DNA from: Actinotalea alkalitolerans | GTDB taxonomy: Bacteria; Actinomycetota; Actinomycetes; Actinomycetales; Cellulomonadaceae | NCBI RefSeq assembly: GCF_023369855.1 | Contig: NZ_JAMBPP010000002.1 | Coordinates: forward strand, 1-64,000 | Direction of reading: 5' to 3' | DNA: 64,000 nucleotides | Shown here: positions 43,850-52,165 of the stretch, piece after piece | How the letters are laid out: every line of letters starts with the position of its first letter | Position numbering within the stretch: the stretch's first letter is position 1 | Program-made: the position numbers and the translations under genes | Notes under the pieces: model-generated | What the model was told of the DNA's origin: nothing | Seen by the model: only the letters and a program-made list of their open reading frames with translations | The model's database searches: none

Positions 43850-45267
43850 AGGCCGAACACCTCCCTCGGCCGACCGGTCACGAGGTCCACGGCGGTCTCC
43901 TGCGCCTCGTCCTCGTCGAGCCGGTGCTCCGCGACCAGCTGGGCCAGGTACCCGCTGTCCAGACGACGGGCCATGTCGTGGCGGGCCGGGATCGAGCAGA
44001 AGGCACGCGTGTCGTCGATGAACCCCGACGTCTTGGTGAAGCCGGCCGACTCGGTGATCGCCGCGCGCCACCGGCGCACGGCCTCCGGGGCGTCGAGGAA
44101 CCACCACGGCGCCCCGACGTAGACCGACGGGTAGAAGCCCGCGAGCGGTGCGAGCTCACGCGAGAACACGGTCTCGTCGAGGGTGAAGAGCACCAGCGTG
44201 AGGTTCGGGTGCGTGCCGAACCTCTCGAGCAGGGGCCGGAGCGGGTCGGTGAAGTCCCCGCGCAGCGGGATGTCGTGCCCCGTGTCGGCGCCGAACCTGG
44301 CGAGGGTCGGACCATGGTGCCCGCGGCGGACCCCCGGGTGCAGGGTCATCGTCAGGCCGTCCTCGGTCGACATCCGCGCCATCTCCAGCAGCATGTGCCG
44401 GCGCAGGGCGACCTCGTCAGGGCGGGAGGAGCGACCGGCCACGGCGTCGCGGTAGATCCGGTCGGCATCGGCGGCCTCGAGCGGGTCGGTCCGCGCATCC
44501 TGGTGGCTGTGGTCCGTCGAGACCGCACCGTGGGCCTTGAAGTAGGCCCGGCGCGACTCCATCGCCTCGACCCACCCTGCGTAGCCGGCGGTGTCGACCC
44601 CCGAGACTGCTCCGAGCCGGACGACGTCGTCGGACCAGGCGGGGGCGCCGACCTCCAGGTACCGGTCGGGCCGGAAGGTCGGGATGACCCGGCCCGTCCA
44701 CGTCGGGTCGGCCACCAGGGCCTGATGAGCCGCGAGGTCGTCGGTCGGGTCGTCGGTCGTGGCGAGGACGGCGATCCGGAACTGGTCGTACAGGGCGCGC
44801 GGCCGGTACGCGGGCTGGGTGAGGCGCTCGGCGATCCGGTCGTAGATCTCGTCGGCGGTCTGCGGGCCGGGTCGCACCGTGATGCCGAAGATCTCGGCGA
44901 GCTCGGACTCCAGCCAGTACCTGACCGGGGTCCCACGGAACACGTGCCAGTGCGAGCAGAGCCGGCGCCAGACCTCCCGTGCCTCCTCGGGCTCCAGGGG
45001 TCCCTGCCCGACGCCCAGGTCCGAGAGCGGGACCCCCGAGGCGTGCAGCAGGCGGGTCACGTAGTGGTCGGGCGTCACGAAGAGCGCTGCGGGGTCGGTG
45101 AACGGGGTGTCGTGCAGGAGGGTGGCCGGGTCGACGTGCCCGTGGGGAGAGACGATCGGCAGGTCGCGCACGGCCGAGTACAGCCGGCGGGCGATCCCCA
45201 GCGCGGTGGGATCCGCCGGCAGGAGGCGGTCGGGGTGCGGGGCCAGGTGCGCGGTCGGGCTGCTCAT
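43846..45267 (-). CDS. uxaC: Glucuronate isomerase (uronate isomerase)
   Basis: A 473-residue uronate isomerase, the usual length. VSPHGHVDP (His 42 and His 44) is the metal-binding motif of the amidohydrolase fold, RGTPVRYWLESELAEIFGI and FRPDRYLE are conserved, and GFIDDTRAFCSIPARHDMARR near the end is diagnostic. It converts glucuronate to fructuronate or galacturonate to tagaturonate in the cytosol. A LacI-type operator of the uronate regulon lies 32 bases upstream. The ATG has no strong ribosome-binding sequence. Confidence 0.95.
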   Translation of the reverse strand: MSSPTAHLAPHPDRLLPADPTALGIARRLYSAVRDLPIVSPHGHVDPATLLHDTPFTDPAALFVTPDHYVTRLLHASGVPLSDLGVGQGPLEPEEAREVWRRLCSHWHVFRGTPVRYWLESELAEIFGITVRPGPQTADEIYDRIAERLTQPAYRPRALYDQFRIAVLATTDDPTDDLAAHQALVADPTWTGRVIPTFRPDRYLEVGAPAWSDDVVRLGAVSGVDTAGYAGWVEAMESRRAYFKAHGAVSTDHSHQDARTDPLEAADADRIYRDAVAGRSSRPDEVALRRHMLLEMARMSTEDGLTMTLHPGVRRGHHGPTLARFGADTGHDIPLRGDFTDPLRPLLERFGTHPNLTLVLFTLDETVFSRELAPLAGFYPSVYVGAPWWFLDAPEAVRRWRAAITESAGFTKTSGFIDDTRAFCSIPARHDMARRLDSGYLAQLVAEHRLDEDEAQETAVDLVTGRPREVFGL

Positions 45268-45298
45268 GGAGCGAGTCTGATCCGCAGAGCAAGAGGAC

Positions 45299-45312
45299 GA
45301 CAACCGCTTGCC
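45299..45312. promoter_or_regulatory. Uronate regulon operator 1 (uxaC-uxuB)
   Basis: Core GACAACCGCTTGCC, one of six sites matching GGCAACCGGTTGCC in the uronate region. It is 32 bases before the uxaC start codon. Confidence 0.8.
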
Positions 45313-45380
45313 ATCAGTTGTCTCAGGGACGCAGTGGGCCTCGCCGCACGACCGCTCCCGGGGCCCCGACGCTGCGAGCA

Positions 45381-45426
45381 CGCACGAGCGGGGCCCCCAC
45401 CGGCTGGTGAGGGCCCCGCGCGTGCG
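45381..45426. terminator. Hairpin terminator after the GH3 gene
   Basis: Sixteen-base arms at 45381-45396 and 45411-45426 are inverted copies with one mismatch (GCGGGGCCC / GGGCCCCGC cores) and a 14-base loop. It is 12 bases beyond the GH3 stop codon. Confidence 0.8.
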
Positions 45427-45437
45427 ACGGCTCGCGG

Positions 45438-47840
45438 CTAGGAGCCGGACCCGTAGGTGAGCCCGTGACCGAACGGGTAGAGCGCCCCGTCCGTGGTCTC
45501 GTCGTAGCCGGGCAGGTCGCTGTCCTGCTCCTCGATCGCCTGGCGGGTGCCCGCCAGGGCGAAAGGCATCCGACCCTGGGGGGCGACCTCACCGGACAGC
45601 ACGTCGAGCAGCGCTCTGTCGCCGACCCCGAACCCGGCCACGATCGCGCCGGCGTCCCGCAGCCCGCTGGCCTCGTCCAGCACGTAGGGCTGGCGGAAGT
45701 ACACGTGCAGGATCACCGAGCTCGGGTCGTCGACCTCGGCCATGACCTGCTGGACCACGTCCAGGGACGGGGTGACCTCCCAGGACGCGGCCTGCTGCAT
45801 CCCGGTGAAGTCCAGGAGGCTGGTCTCCCACGGGAAGGAACCACCGAAACGCAGCGTGTCGTCCGTGCAGCTCGCCGCACCGTAGGAGACGCAGGCGTCG
45901 GACACCCCGTACGGGCTCTGCCCGTCGAGACCCGCGAAGCCCTCGAGCTCGATGGGGTTGACGTACGCAGGGTTCAGCCCCGTGGCAGGGTCGTCGCTCC
46001 GGTAGGCCCCCGTGGCGGCCCGGCTGGTCCCGGCGGTCAGCGAGATGATCACCCGGTCGTGACCGGCCGCGCTCGGCCGGTCGGCAGCGTCCGGGGTGTT
46101 GCCGTCGGTGACCTGGTAGCCGTAGCTCCGGACCGTCTCGGCGTCGAAGGCGCCGAGCAGGTAGACGTCCGAGCCCGCCGGGAGCGGGAGCGCAGGGTCA
46201 CCGTCGACGGTCTCCTGGTTCTGCAGCAGCACCAGGGAGTCACGCTGGACGTCCAGGCCGACCTCGCGGTTGGCCTGGCTCCCGACGGTCGCGGTCGCGT
46301 CCTCGACGTCGACGTACGGGTTCTCGAACAGACCCATGCGGATCATCGGCTCGAGCAGCCGCTGCGCGGCCAGGGTCACGCGGTCCTCGCTGACCAGCCC
46401 GGCATCGACCAGGTCGATGATGGTCTGCACGTCGTTGAACCCGGACAGCGTGTCGGTGCCGCTGTTGATCGCCGCGGCGACCCGCTCGGGCACCGTGGCC
46501 TCCTCCAGTCCCCAGGCGCGGTCGTTGATGATCCCCGTGTCGGAGTTGACGTACCCGGTGAAGCCCAGGCCCTCGCGCAGCAGTCCGTTGATCGTCTGGT
46601 CCGAGAAGGCGAAGCCGACCTCGTCGTAGGCGACGCCGTCGTGCTGCACGTCCACCGGTATCCCGTAGTACGGCATGATCGCCGAGACCCCGGCGTCGAT
46701 GGCCGCCTGGAACGGCTTGAGGTGGTAGCCGAACCCGTCCCCGGGGTAGACCTGCGTCTTGCCGAAGGCGTAGTGCGGGTCCAGGCCCAGCTCCTGCGGG
46801 CCCCCTCCGGGGAAGTGCTTCATGGTCAGCGCGACATCGGACCGGGGGCTCAGCGAGCTGCCCGACCTCGTGTCCATCGGGCCCTGGAGCGTCCGGACGA
46901 GCTGGCCCATGATGGCCGCACCGGCGTCCGCGTCCTCGGTGAAGGTCTCGTGCGTGCGGTACCACCGCGGCTCGGTCGACAGGTCCGCCATGTACCCGTA
47001 CATCCCGCGCAGGCCGATCGAGCGCCACTCCTCGCCCATGACAGCGGCGAAGTCCTCGACCACCGACATGTCCCCGGTCGTGGGGGCCGTCCCGGTGCGT
47101 GCTGCCTCGGCGCCGAGCGCCGCCGCAGCGATGCCCGCCTCCTTGGGGAAGGGGGTCATCGAGCCGGCGCTCTCGTTGATGCCCACACGGGCGTCCGGGT
47201 CGATGTGGTTGCGCGCGTTCGACTTGTACAGGACCGGGATCCCCAGCCGCGTGGACTCGGAGAGCTCCTGCATGCTGTTCATGAAGGTCGCGGCCTCGGC
47301 CGGCGTGACACTCGTGCTGGCACCGAAGCCGCTGCCGGGGCTGCCGCAGACCGCGCGGTCCTCGCTGGTCACGGTGTTGCGGAAGATGAACCGGTGCATG
47401 TGCTGCACGGTGACGTAGCTCTCGGCGTTCGGGCCGAGGACACCACGCTGCCCCGTCGTCTGGTCGCACTCGGCGTTGAGCGTGTCGATGAGCATGAGGC
47501 CGGCCTTCTCCTCGAGCGTCATCCGCTGCACGAGGTCCGCGACCCGCGCCTGGACCGGCTTGCGCCAGTCCTCGTAGACGTCGATCCGCCCGTTGGCGTT
47601 CAGGTCCCGGAACTGACGCTGGCCGTGCCTGAGGATCGGCTTGACGCGGGACTCGACCTCGGGGGCCCAGCGTCCACCGGCGTGGGAGTGAGCAGGCGGG
47701 GCGTCACCGCCCCGACCGGGCGGGTCGCCGACGCGGTCCGGCGGCGCGGCCAGTGCGCCTCCCGCCACGGCGACCACGAGAGGAACCGCGAACGCCAGCC
47801 CGGCAAGGCGCCGGCTTCTCGAACCCAGGGTTGTCCACAT
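45438..47840 (-). CDS. Secreted GH3 family glycoside hydrolase
   Basis: An 800-residue GH3 enzyme. Residues 1-32 are a signal peptide with Arg pairs (SRSRRLAGLAF) ending near ALAA. RDLNANGRIDVYEDWRKP (about 83-100) looks like a calcium-binding EF-hand loop ahead of the catalytic barrel. DVALTMKHFPGGG (about 335) and GYVNSDTGIIND (nucleophile Asp 434) are the GH3 active-site stretches; the C-terminal sandwich ends ALYPFGHGLTYG, the standard GH3 ending. It cleaves beta-linked sugars outside the cell, probably releasing uronic acids or uronate-bearing sugars, since its operator belongs to the uronate set. AAGGAG stands eight bases before the ATG. Confidence 0.92.
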   Translation of the reverse strand: MWTTLGSRSRRLAGLAFAVPLVVAVAGGALAAPPDRVGDPPGRGGDAPPAHSHAGGRWAPEVESRVKPILRHGQRQFRDLNANGRIDVYEDWRKPVQARVADLVQRMTLEEKAGLMLIDTLNAECDQTTGQRGVLGPNAESYVTVQHMHRFIFRNTVTSEDRAVCGSPGSGFGASTSVTPAEAATFMNSMQELSESTRLGIPVLYKSNARNHIDPDARVGINESAGSMTPFPKEAGIAAAALGAEAARTGTAPTTGDMSVVEDFAAVMGEEWRSIGLRGMYGYMADLSTEPRWYRTHETFTEDADAGAAIMGQLVRTLQGPMDTRSGSSLSPRSDVALTMKHFPGGGPQELGLDPHYAFGKTQVYPGDGFGYHLKPFQAAIDAGVSAIMPYYGIPVDVQHDGVAYDEVGFAFSDQTINGLLREGLGFTGYVNSDTGIINDRAWGLEEATVPERVAAAINSGTDTLSGFNDVQTIIDLVDAGLVSEDRVTLAAQRLLEPMIRMGLFENPYVDVEDATATVGSQANREVGLDVQRDSLVLLQNQETVDGDPALPLPAGSDVYLLGAFDAETVRSYGYQVTDGNTPDAADRPSAAGHDRVIISLTAGTSRAATGAYRSDDPATGLNPAYVNPIELEGFAGLDGQSPYGVSDACVSYGAASCTDDTLRFGGSFPWETSLLDFTGMQQAASWEVTPSLDVVQQVMAEVDDPSSVILHVYFRQPYVLDEASGLRDAGAIVAGFGVGDRALLDVLSGEVAPQGRMPFALAGTRQAIEEQDSDLPGYDETTDGALYPFGHGLTYGSGS

Positions 47841-47957
47841 GTGCGTGTCTCCTTCGACATCGATGAGCAGTCGCGTCTCGGATGCGCTGCCGGTCAGCGT
47901 CGGCCGATCTCGGCCGGGAGCTGGTGGGCCCATTCTTGGCCGGGCCCGGACGTGCTG

Positions 47958-47971
47958 GGCAACGAGTTGCC
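47958..47971. promoter_or_regulatory. Uronate regulon operator 2 (GH3)
   Basis: Core GGCAACGAGTTGCC, inverted repeat with seven-base arms matching the regulon consensus apart from the two central bases. It serves the GH3 gene on the minus strand. Confidence 0.8.
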
Positions 47972-48068
47972 ACGACTTGTCACGGCGCCCGTGACTGACT
48001 CGACGAGGGCGGCACCTCTCGGCGAGGCCTGACGACCTCGACATCGCGACGTCCCGGCGGCAACCGAC

Positions 48069-48082
48069 GGCAACCGCTTGTC
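48069..48082. promoter_or_regulatory. Uronate regulon operator 3 (manD)
   Basis: Core GGCAACCGCTTGTC, matching the regulon consensus at twelve of fourteen positions, 62 bases before manD. Confidence 0.8.
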
Positions 48083-48143
48083 ACCCCGCCGGCCCAAGGA
48101 TGGACTGGCGATCCCGACCCCTACCACCTCCGGGAGCAGGACC

Positions 48144-49382
48144 ATGAGGATCGTTGCCGCCGACGTGATCGTCACGAGCCCCAACCGCAACTTCGTCACG
48201 CTCAAGATCACCACCGACGACGGTGTGACCGGGCTGGGCGACGCGACGCTCAACGGCCGTGAGCTCGCCGTGGTGAGCTACCTGCGCGACCACGTCGCAC
48301 CGTTGCTGATCGGCATCGACGCCCACCGGATCGAGGACACCTGGCAGTTCCTGTACCGCAGCGCCTACTGGCGGCGCGGGCCGGTCACGATGGCCGCGAT
48401 CGCCGCGGTCGACGTCGCCCTGTGGGACATCAAGGCCAAGGTCGCGGGCATGCCGCTCTACCAGCTCCTGGGCGGGGCTTCCCGGACCGGCCTGCTCGCC
48501 TACGGGCACGCCTCGGGCAAGACGCAGGACGAGCTGTTCGACTCGATCCGCGAGCACCAGGAGCAGGGGTACAAGGCGATCCGGGTCCAGACCGGGGTGC
48601 CGGGACTGAAGTCCATCTACGGCATCGCGTCCAACGCGACGTTCGAGGCCAACACCGGCACCCGCTACGACCACGAGCCCGCCCAGCGTGGCGCCCGCCC
48701 CGCCGAGGAGGACTGGGACACCCGCTCCTACCTCCGGCACCTCCCGACCGTCTTCGAGGCCGTCCGCCACGAGTTCGGCCCCGAGCTGCCCCTGCTGCAC
48801 GACGGGCACCACCGGATGACACCCATCCAGGCCGCCAAGCTGGCGAAGTCCCTCGAGCCCTACGACCTGTTCTGGCTCGAGGACATCACCCCTGCCGAGA
48901 ACCAGGAGGCGCTGCGGCTGGTCCGGCAGCACAGCACCACGCCTCTGGCGATCGGGGAGATCTTCAACACCGTCTGGGACTACCAGACGATCATCCGCGA
49001 GCAGCTGATCGACTACGTGCGCTCGGCCGTCACCCACACCGGGGGCATCTCCCACCTCAAGAAGGTGCTCGAGTACGCGGCGCAGTACCAGATCAAGTCC
49101 GGCATGCACGGTCCCACCGACATCTCCCCCGTCGGCATGGCCGCCGCGATGCACCTGGGCCTGGCGATCCACAACTTCGGCATCCAGGAGTACATGCAGC
49201 ACGGCTCGAGGACCAACGAGGTCTTCCAGCAGTCCTTCACGTTCACCGACGGCATGCTGCACCCCGGGGACAACCCGGGCCTGGGCGTCGAGCTCGATGT
49301 GGACGAGGCGGGCAAGTACCCCTACGAGCAGGCCTACCTGCCGTACAACCGGCTCGCCGACGGGACCGTCCACGACTGGTGA
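48144..49382 (+). CDS. manD: D-mannonate dehydratase, ManD/RspA type (enolase superfamily)
   Basis: A 412-residue enolase-superfamily enzyme. [22 protein letters not shown] (Asp 220 metal ligand, His 222), [13 protein letters not shown] (Glu 246) and AIGEIFNT (Glu 272) match the ManD metal and acid/base residues, and Tyr 159 (SIYGIAS) matches the catalytic Tyr at the same number in characterised ManD. It removes water from mannonate to give 2-keto-3-deoxygluconate. Related RspA proteins with low activity exist, but here it stands with UxaC, UxuB and the TRAP importer in one regulon, which supports a true catabolic role. No kinase or aldolase for the product is in the window. Confidence 0.92.
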   Translation: MRIVAADVIVTSPNRNFVTLKITTDDGVTGLGDATLNGRELAVVSYLRDHVAPLLIGIDAHRIEDTWQFLYRSAYWRRGPVTMAAIAAVDVALWDIKAKVAGMPLYQLLGGASRTGLLAYGHASGKTQDELFDSIREHQEQGYKAIRVQTGVPGLKSIYGIASNATFEANTGTRYDHEPAQRGARPAEEDWDTRSYLRHLPTVFEAVRHEFGPELPLLHDGHHRMTPIQAAKLAKSLEPYDLFWLEDITPAENQEALRLVRQHSTTPLAIGEIFNTVWDYQTIIREQLIDYVRSAVTHTGGISHLKKVLEYAAQYQIKSGMHGPTDISPVGMAAAMHLGLAIHNFGIQEYMQHGSRTNEVFQQSFTFTDGMLHPGDNPGLGVELDVDEAGKYPYEQAYLPYNRLADGTVHDW

Positions 49383-49394
49383 GCACCGCTGGCC

Positions 49395-49721
49395 CTAGGC
49401 AGCCGGCGGGGTGGGCACCCCGGGCGCCGGGGTGCTGTCGAGCGGTCGCGTGCGGCTCGAGCTCTCGATCCCGACCAGGTCGATCGCCACGAGGGCGAAC
49501 CCCGCGGACCGCACCGCCCGCAGCACCTCCAGACGCAGTGGCTGAGCGGACACGGTGGTGATGTCGGCGATCGGCACCTCGAGCCGAGCCAGCTCCCCGT
49601 GCGGCTGGACCCGCACCGCGTCCAGCCCGAGCCGGCGCAGCTCGGCCTCCGCCGCGTCCACCTGCGCCTGCACCTGCGCCGAGGCGTCGGAGGACGACGA
49701 GGGCGGGAGGGACGTGGTCAT
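49395..49721 (-). CDS. Stand-alone LarE C-terminal-like domain protein
   Basis: A 108-residue protein. After a Ser-rich start, residues about 18-85 resemble the C-terminal half of the LarE / PP-loop sulfurtransferase family: an AEAELRRLGLDAVRVQPHGELARLEVP stretch, then DI, then LRAVRSAGFALVAIDLVGIESSS, matching the LarE pattern LRxLGFxxVRVRxHGxxARIEVP and GFxxVxLDLxGYxxGS. The N-terminal PP-loop (SGGxDS) domain is absent, and no remnant of it lies upstream, where an operator and the divergent lacI-type gene sit. GGAGAT precedes the ATG. A uronate regulon operator 68 bases upstream places it in that regulon. Role unknown. Confidence 0.6.
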   Translation of the reverse strand: MTTSLPPSSSSDASAQVQAQVDAAEAELRRLGLDAVRVQPHGELARLEVPIADITTVSAQPLRLEVLRAVRSAGFALVAIDLVGIESSSRTRPLDSTPAPGVPTPPAA

Positions 49722-49788
49722 CTCATGATCTCCGGTGGTCGGCCGCTGACGGTGGTCGCTGCCATTGACCATCCTCGGCCCGATCGGT

Positions 49789-49802
49789 AGCAAGCGGTTG
49801 TC
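49789..49802. promoter_or_regulatory. Uronate regulon operator 4 (LarE-like gene)
   Basis: Core AGCAAGCGGTTGTC on the plus strand, 68 bases before the LarE-like ATG on the minus strand. Confidence 0.75.
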
Positions 49803-49857
49803 GTGACTTGCCGCGCAGCCAGGGCGCACCCGACCGGTCCCACCGGCGACAAGGGAT

Positions 49858-49871
49858 GGCAATCGGTTGCT
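49858..49871. promoter_or_regulatory. Uronate regulon operator 5 (regulator gene itself)
   Basis: Core GGCAATCGGTTGCT, overlapping the -35 box TTGCTG (49867-49872) of the lacI-type gene. A repressor bound here would shut its own promoter. Confidence 0.8.
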
Positions 49872-49889
49872 GCCCCCCACCGGTCGGCG

Positions 49890-49895
49890 TAGCGT
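49890..49895 (+). promoter_or_regulatory. -10 box of a leaderless promoter (TAGCGT)
   Basis: TAGCGT lies 17 bases after TTGCTG (-35) and six bases before the ATG at 49902, so the regulator mRNA should begin at its start codon. Confidence 0.6.
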
Positions 49896-49901
49896 CCAGG
49901 C

Positions 49902-50990
49902 ATGGACGAGGAGCCGGGCTGGCGCCGGCAGGCGAGCCCGACGATCTACGACGTGGCCAAGGCGTGCGGGGTCGCGCCCTCCACGGTGTCGCGAGCGTTC
50001 TCGCGACCAGGACGCGTCAACGCCGAGACGGCCGACCGCATCCGCCGGGTCGCCGCCGAGATGGGATACCGCACGAACCCGCTCGCCCGGGCGCTGCCCA
50101 CCGGGAAGACCTCACTGCTCGCGCTGCTCGTCGCCGACGTCACCAACCCGTTCTTCTTCGAGATCATCCGCGGGGCGCAGGAGGCCGCCCGGGTGGCCGG
50201 GTACACGATGCTCGTCGCCGACGTGGAGGAGTCGGCCGAGGCCGAGAAGGAGGTCCTGGACCGGGTCGTCCCGCTCGTCGAAGGCATCATCCTGGCCACG
50301 TCACGCCTCTCGGACTCCTCGATCCGCGTGACCGCCAAGCAACGACCGACGATCGTGCTCAACCGGGTGATGACGGACATCCCCAGCGTGGTCACGGACA
50401 ACGCCCGCGGCATGCGACGAGCCGTGGAGCACCTCGCGGAGCTGGGGCACACGACGATCACCTACGTCGCCGGCCCGGAGGCCTCCTGGGCCGACGGCAT
50501 GCGGTGGCGGTCGCTGCGGGAGGCAGCCTTCGAGCTCGAGCTGCAGACCCGCCGGATCGGCCCCTTCTCCCCCACCCTCGCCGGTGGCCTCGCGGCCGCA
50601 CGCACCTTCGACGACCGCCCGACGAGCGCCGTCATCACCTACAACGACCTGCTCGCGATCGGCATCATGCGCGGGCTGACACTGATGGGGGCCCGGATCC
50701 CCGCTGACGTCAGCGTGATCGGCTTCGACAACATCTTCGGGTCCGACTTCTGCACACCGCCGCTGACCACCGTCGCCGCGCCGCTGCGCAACCTCGGGGC
50801 GTTCGCCGTCAAGACGCTGCTCGCCCAGCTGGCGCCGAACGCGCCGCGCGGGCTGCGTCCTGCGCTGCTCCCGGCGCAGCTGATCGTCCGGGAGTCCACG
50901 GCCCGCAAGGGCCCCCGACTCGCCCCGTGGGCGACCGCCGCACCTCCCCCGCAGCGCAGCGTGACAAAGGATGGCAACTGGTTGCCGTAG
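49902..50990 (+). CDS. LacI family regulator of the uronate regulon
   Basis: A 362-residue LacI protein. TIYDVAKACGVAPSTVSRAFSRPGRVNAETADRI (about 14-47) is the DNA-binding domain and hinge, and VADVTNPFFFEIIRGAQEAA with VSVIGFDNIFGSDFCTPPLTTV the ligand domain. It sits in the middle of the uronate genes and its promoter carries the same operator found at five other places, so it is the natural regulator of all. The inducer is probably a uronate or a pathway product. The last codons (…GNWLP) are encoded by the operator of the next operon. Confidence 0.9.
   Translation: MDEEPGWRRQASPTIYDVAKACGVAPSTVSRAFSRPGRVNAETADRIRRVAAEMGYRTNPLARALPTGKTSLLALLVADVTNPFFFEIIRGAQEAARVAGYTMLVADVEESAEAEKEVLDRVVPLVEGIILATSRLSDSSIRVTAKQRPTIVLNRVMTDIPSVVTDNARGMRRAVEHLAELGHTTITYVAGPEASWADGMRWRSLREAAFELELQTRRIGPFSPTLAGGLAAARTFDDRPTSAVITYNDLLAIGIMRGLTLMGARIPADVSVIGFDNIFGSDFCTPPLTTVAAPLRNLGAFAVKTLLAQLAPNAPRGLRPALLPAQLIVRESTARKGPRLAPWATAAPPPQRSVTKDGNWLP
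50973..50986. promoter_or_regulatory. Uronate regulon operator 6 (TRAP operon), inside the regulator gene
   Basis: Core GGCAACTGGTTGCC, the most symmetric of the six sites. It is 96 bases before dctP and lies within the last five codons of the lacI-type gene, ending two bases before its TAG. Confidence 0.85.
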
Positions 50991-51081
50991 GCGCGGGCCG
51001 GGTGTCTCAATGAGGTCAGAAGTGAGCCACCAGGGCCCACGCCGAGCGACCGCAAGCGCTCCGCAACGTCGAGGAGACACC

Positions 51082-52128
51082 ATGAAGATCACGACACGAG
51101 TGGCCGCCACCGCCCTGACGGGTGTGGTCGCGCTGGCCTTGACCGCGTGCGGGGCGGACGGGAGCGCCGGCAACGACACCGCCGGCGGTGACGGCAACGG
51201 GCAGACCTCCGCAGGCTCCACGATGCGCCTGGCCCTGAACCAGACCGAGGAGCACCCCTCCTACGTCGCACTGGCGAACTTCGGCGAGCGCCTCTCCGAG
51301 GCGACCGAGGGTCGCTGGCAGATCGACGTGTTCCCGAACGAGACCCTGGGCGCCCAGCAGGAGGCCCTGCAGCTGGTCAGCGACGGGACCGTGGACCTGG
51401 CGATCGTCTCCGGTACCCAGCTGGAGAACCTGAACAGCGACTTCCTCGTCTTCAACCTCCCGCAGGTCTTCGACTCCGTCGAGCACCAGATGGGCGTCAT
51501 CCACGACCAGGAGATCGTCGGCGACCTGTACACCTCGCTCGAGGACGGCAGCAGCATCACGGTCCTGGGTGGCTTCACCCAGGGCGCCCGGAGCATCTAC
51601 ACGAACTTCGGCCCGGTCCAGACCCCGGCCGACCTCGCGGGCAAGAAGCTGCGCGTCCAGGAGAGCGACCTGCACATCGCGATGGCCGAGGCCATGGGCG
51701 CCTCGGCGACCCCGATGGCCTTCGGCGAGCTCTACACCGGCCTGCAGGCCGGTGTCGTGGACGCGGCCGAGAACAACGAGGTCTCGTTCTTCACGCAGAA
51801 GCACTTCGAGGTCGCACCGTACTGGTCCTCCACCAACCACCTCGTCGGGCTCGACTACCTGGTGATCAACTCCGACCTGGCCTCCTCGATGTCCCCGGAG
51901 GACCGCGCGGTGTTCGATGCCGAGTGGACCGCCACGCACGAGGAGCACACCGAGCTGTGGACGACCGCGACCGAGGACGCGATCACCCAGGCCGAGGCCG
52001 GCGGGGCCACGTTCACCGAGGTCGACGAGGCAGCCTTCCGTGAGGTCCTGGCGCCCCTGGCCGACCAGTTCATCGAGAACGAGGTCCAGCGGGCCCTCTA
52101 CGACGCCGCGCGCACCGCGGCCGAGTGA
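51082..52128 (+). CDS. dctP: TRAP transporter substrate-binding lipoprotein (DctP)
   Basis: A 348-residue DctP-family protein. The signal ends in LALTAC (lipobox, Cys at about 22), then a linker of about 25 residues and the binding fold. GKKLRVQESDLHIAMAEAMGASATPMAFGELYTGLQAGVVDAAENN (region about 189-235; key parts KLRVQES, the conserved Arg that binds the acid, and ELYTGLQAGVVDAAENN) is the family core. It captures an organic acid, here most likely a hexuronate, for the two membrane subunits downstream. GAGGAG stands upstream of the ATG. First gene of the TRAP operon. Confidence 0.93.
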   Translation: MKITTRVAATALTGVVALALTACGADGSAGNDTAGGDGNGQTSAGSTMRLALNQTEEHPSYVALANFGERLSEATEGRWQIDVFPNETLGAQQEALQLVSDGTVDLAIVSGTQLENLNSDFLVFNLPQVFDSVEHQMGVIHDQEIVGDLYTSLEDGSSITVLGGFTQGARSIYTNFGPVQTPADLAGKKLRVQESDLHIAMAEAMGASATPMAFGELYTGLQAGVVDAAENNEVSFFTQKHFEVAPYWSSTNHLVGLDYLVINSDLASSMSPEDRAVFDAEWTATHEEHTELWTTATEDAITQAEAGGATFTEVDEAAFREVLAPLADQFIENEVQRALYDAARTAAE

Positions 52129-52165
52129 GCCCGGGCTTCCGGACGACGAGACGAAGGGCAGAACC

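Larger units (their letters stand above)
47841..48143. other. Divergent regulatory region between GH3 and manD
   Basis: This 303-base gap has no gene that I can support. It holds two operators of the uronate regulon, at 47958-47971 (118 bases before the GH3 start) and 48069-48082 (62 bases before manD), and the AAGGAG site of the GH3 gene. No clear consensus -10 box was seen for either promoter. Confidence 0.7.

Noticed and set aside
45465-48032. Plus-strand frame of about 855 codons opposite the GH3 gene
   Set aside because: The minus-strand GH3 protein has signal peptide, active site and family ending; the plus frame has none.
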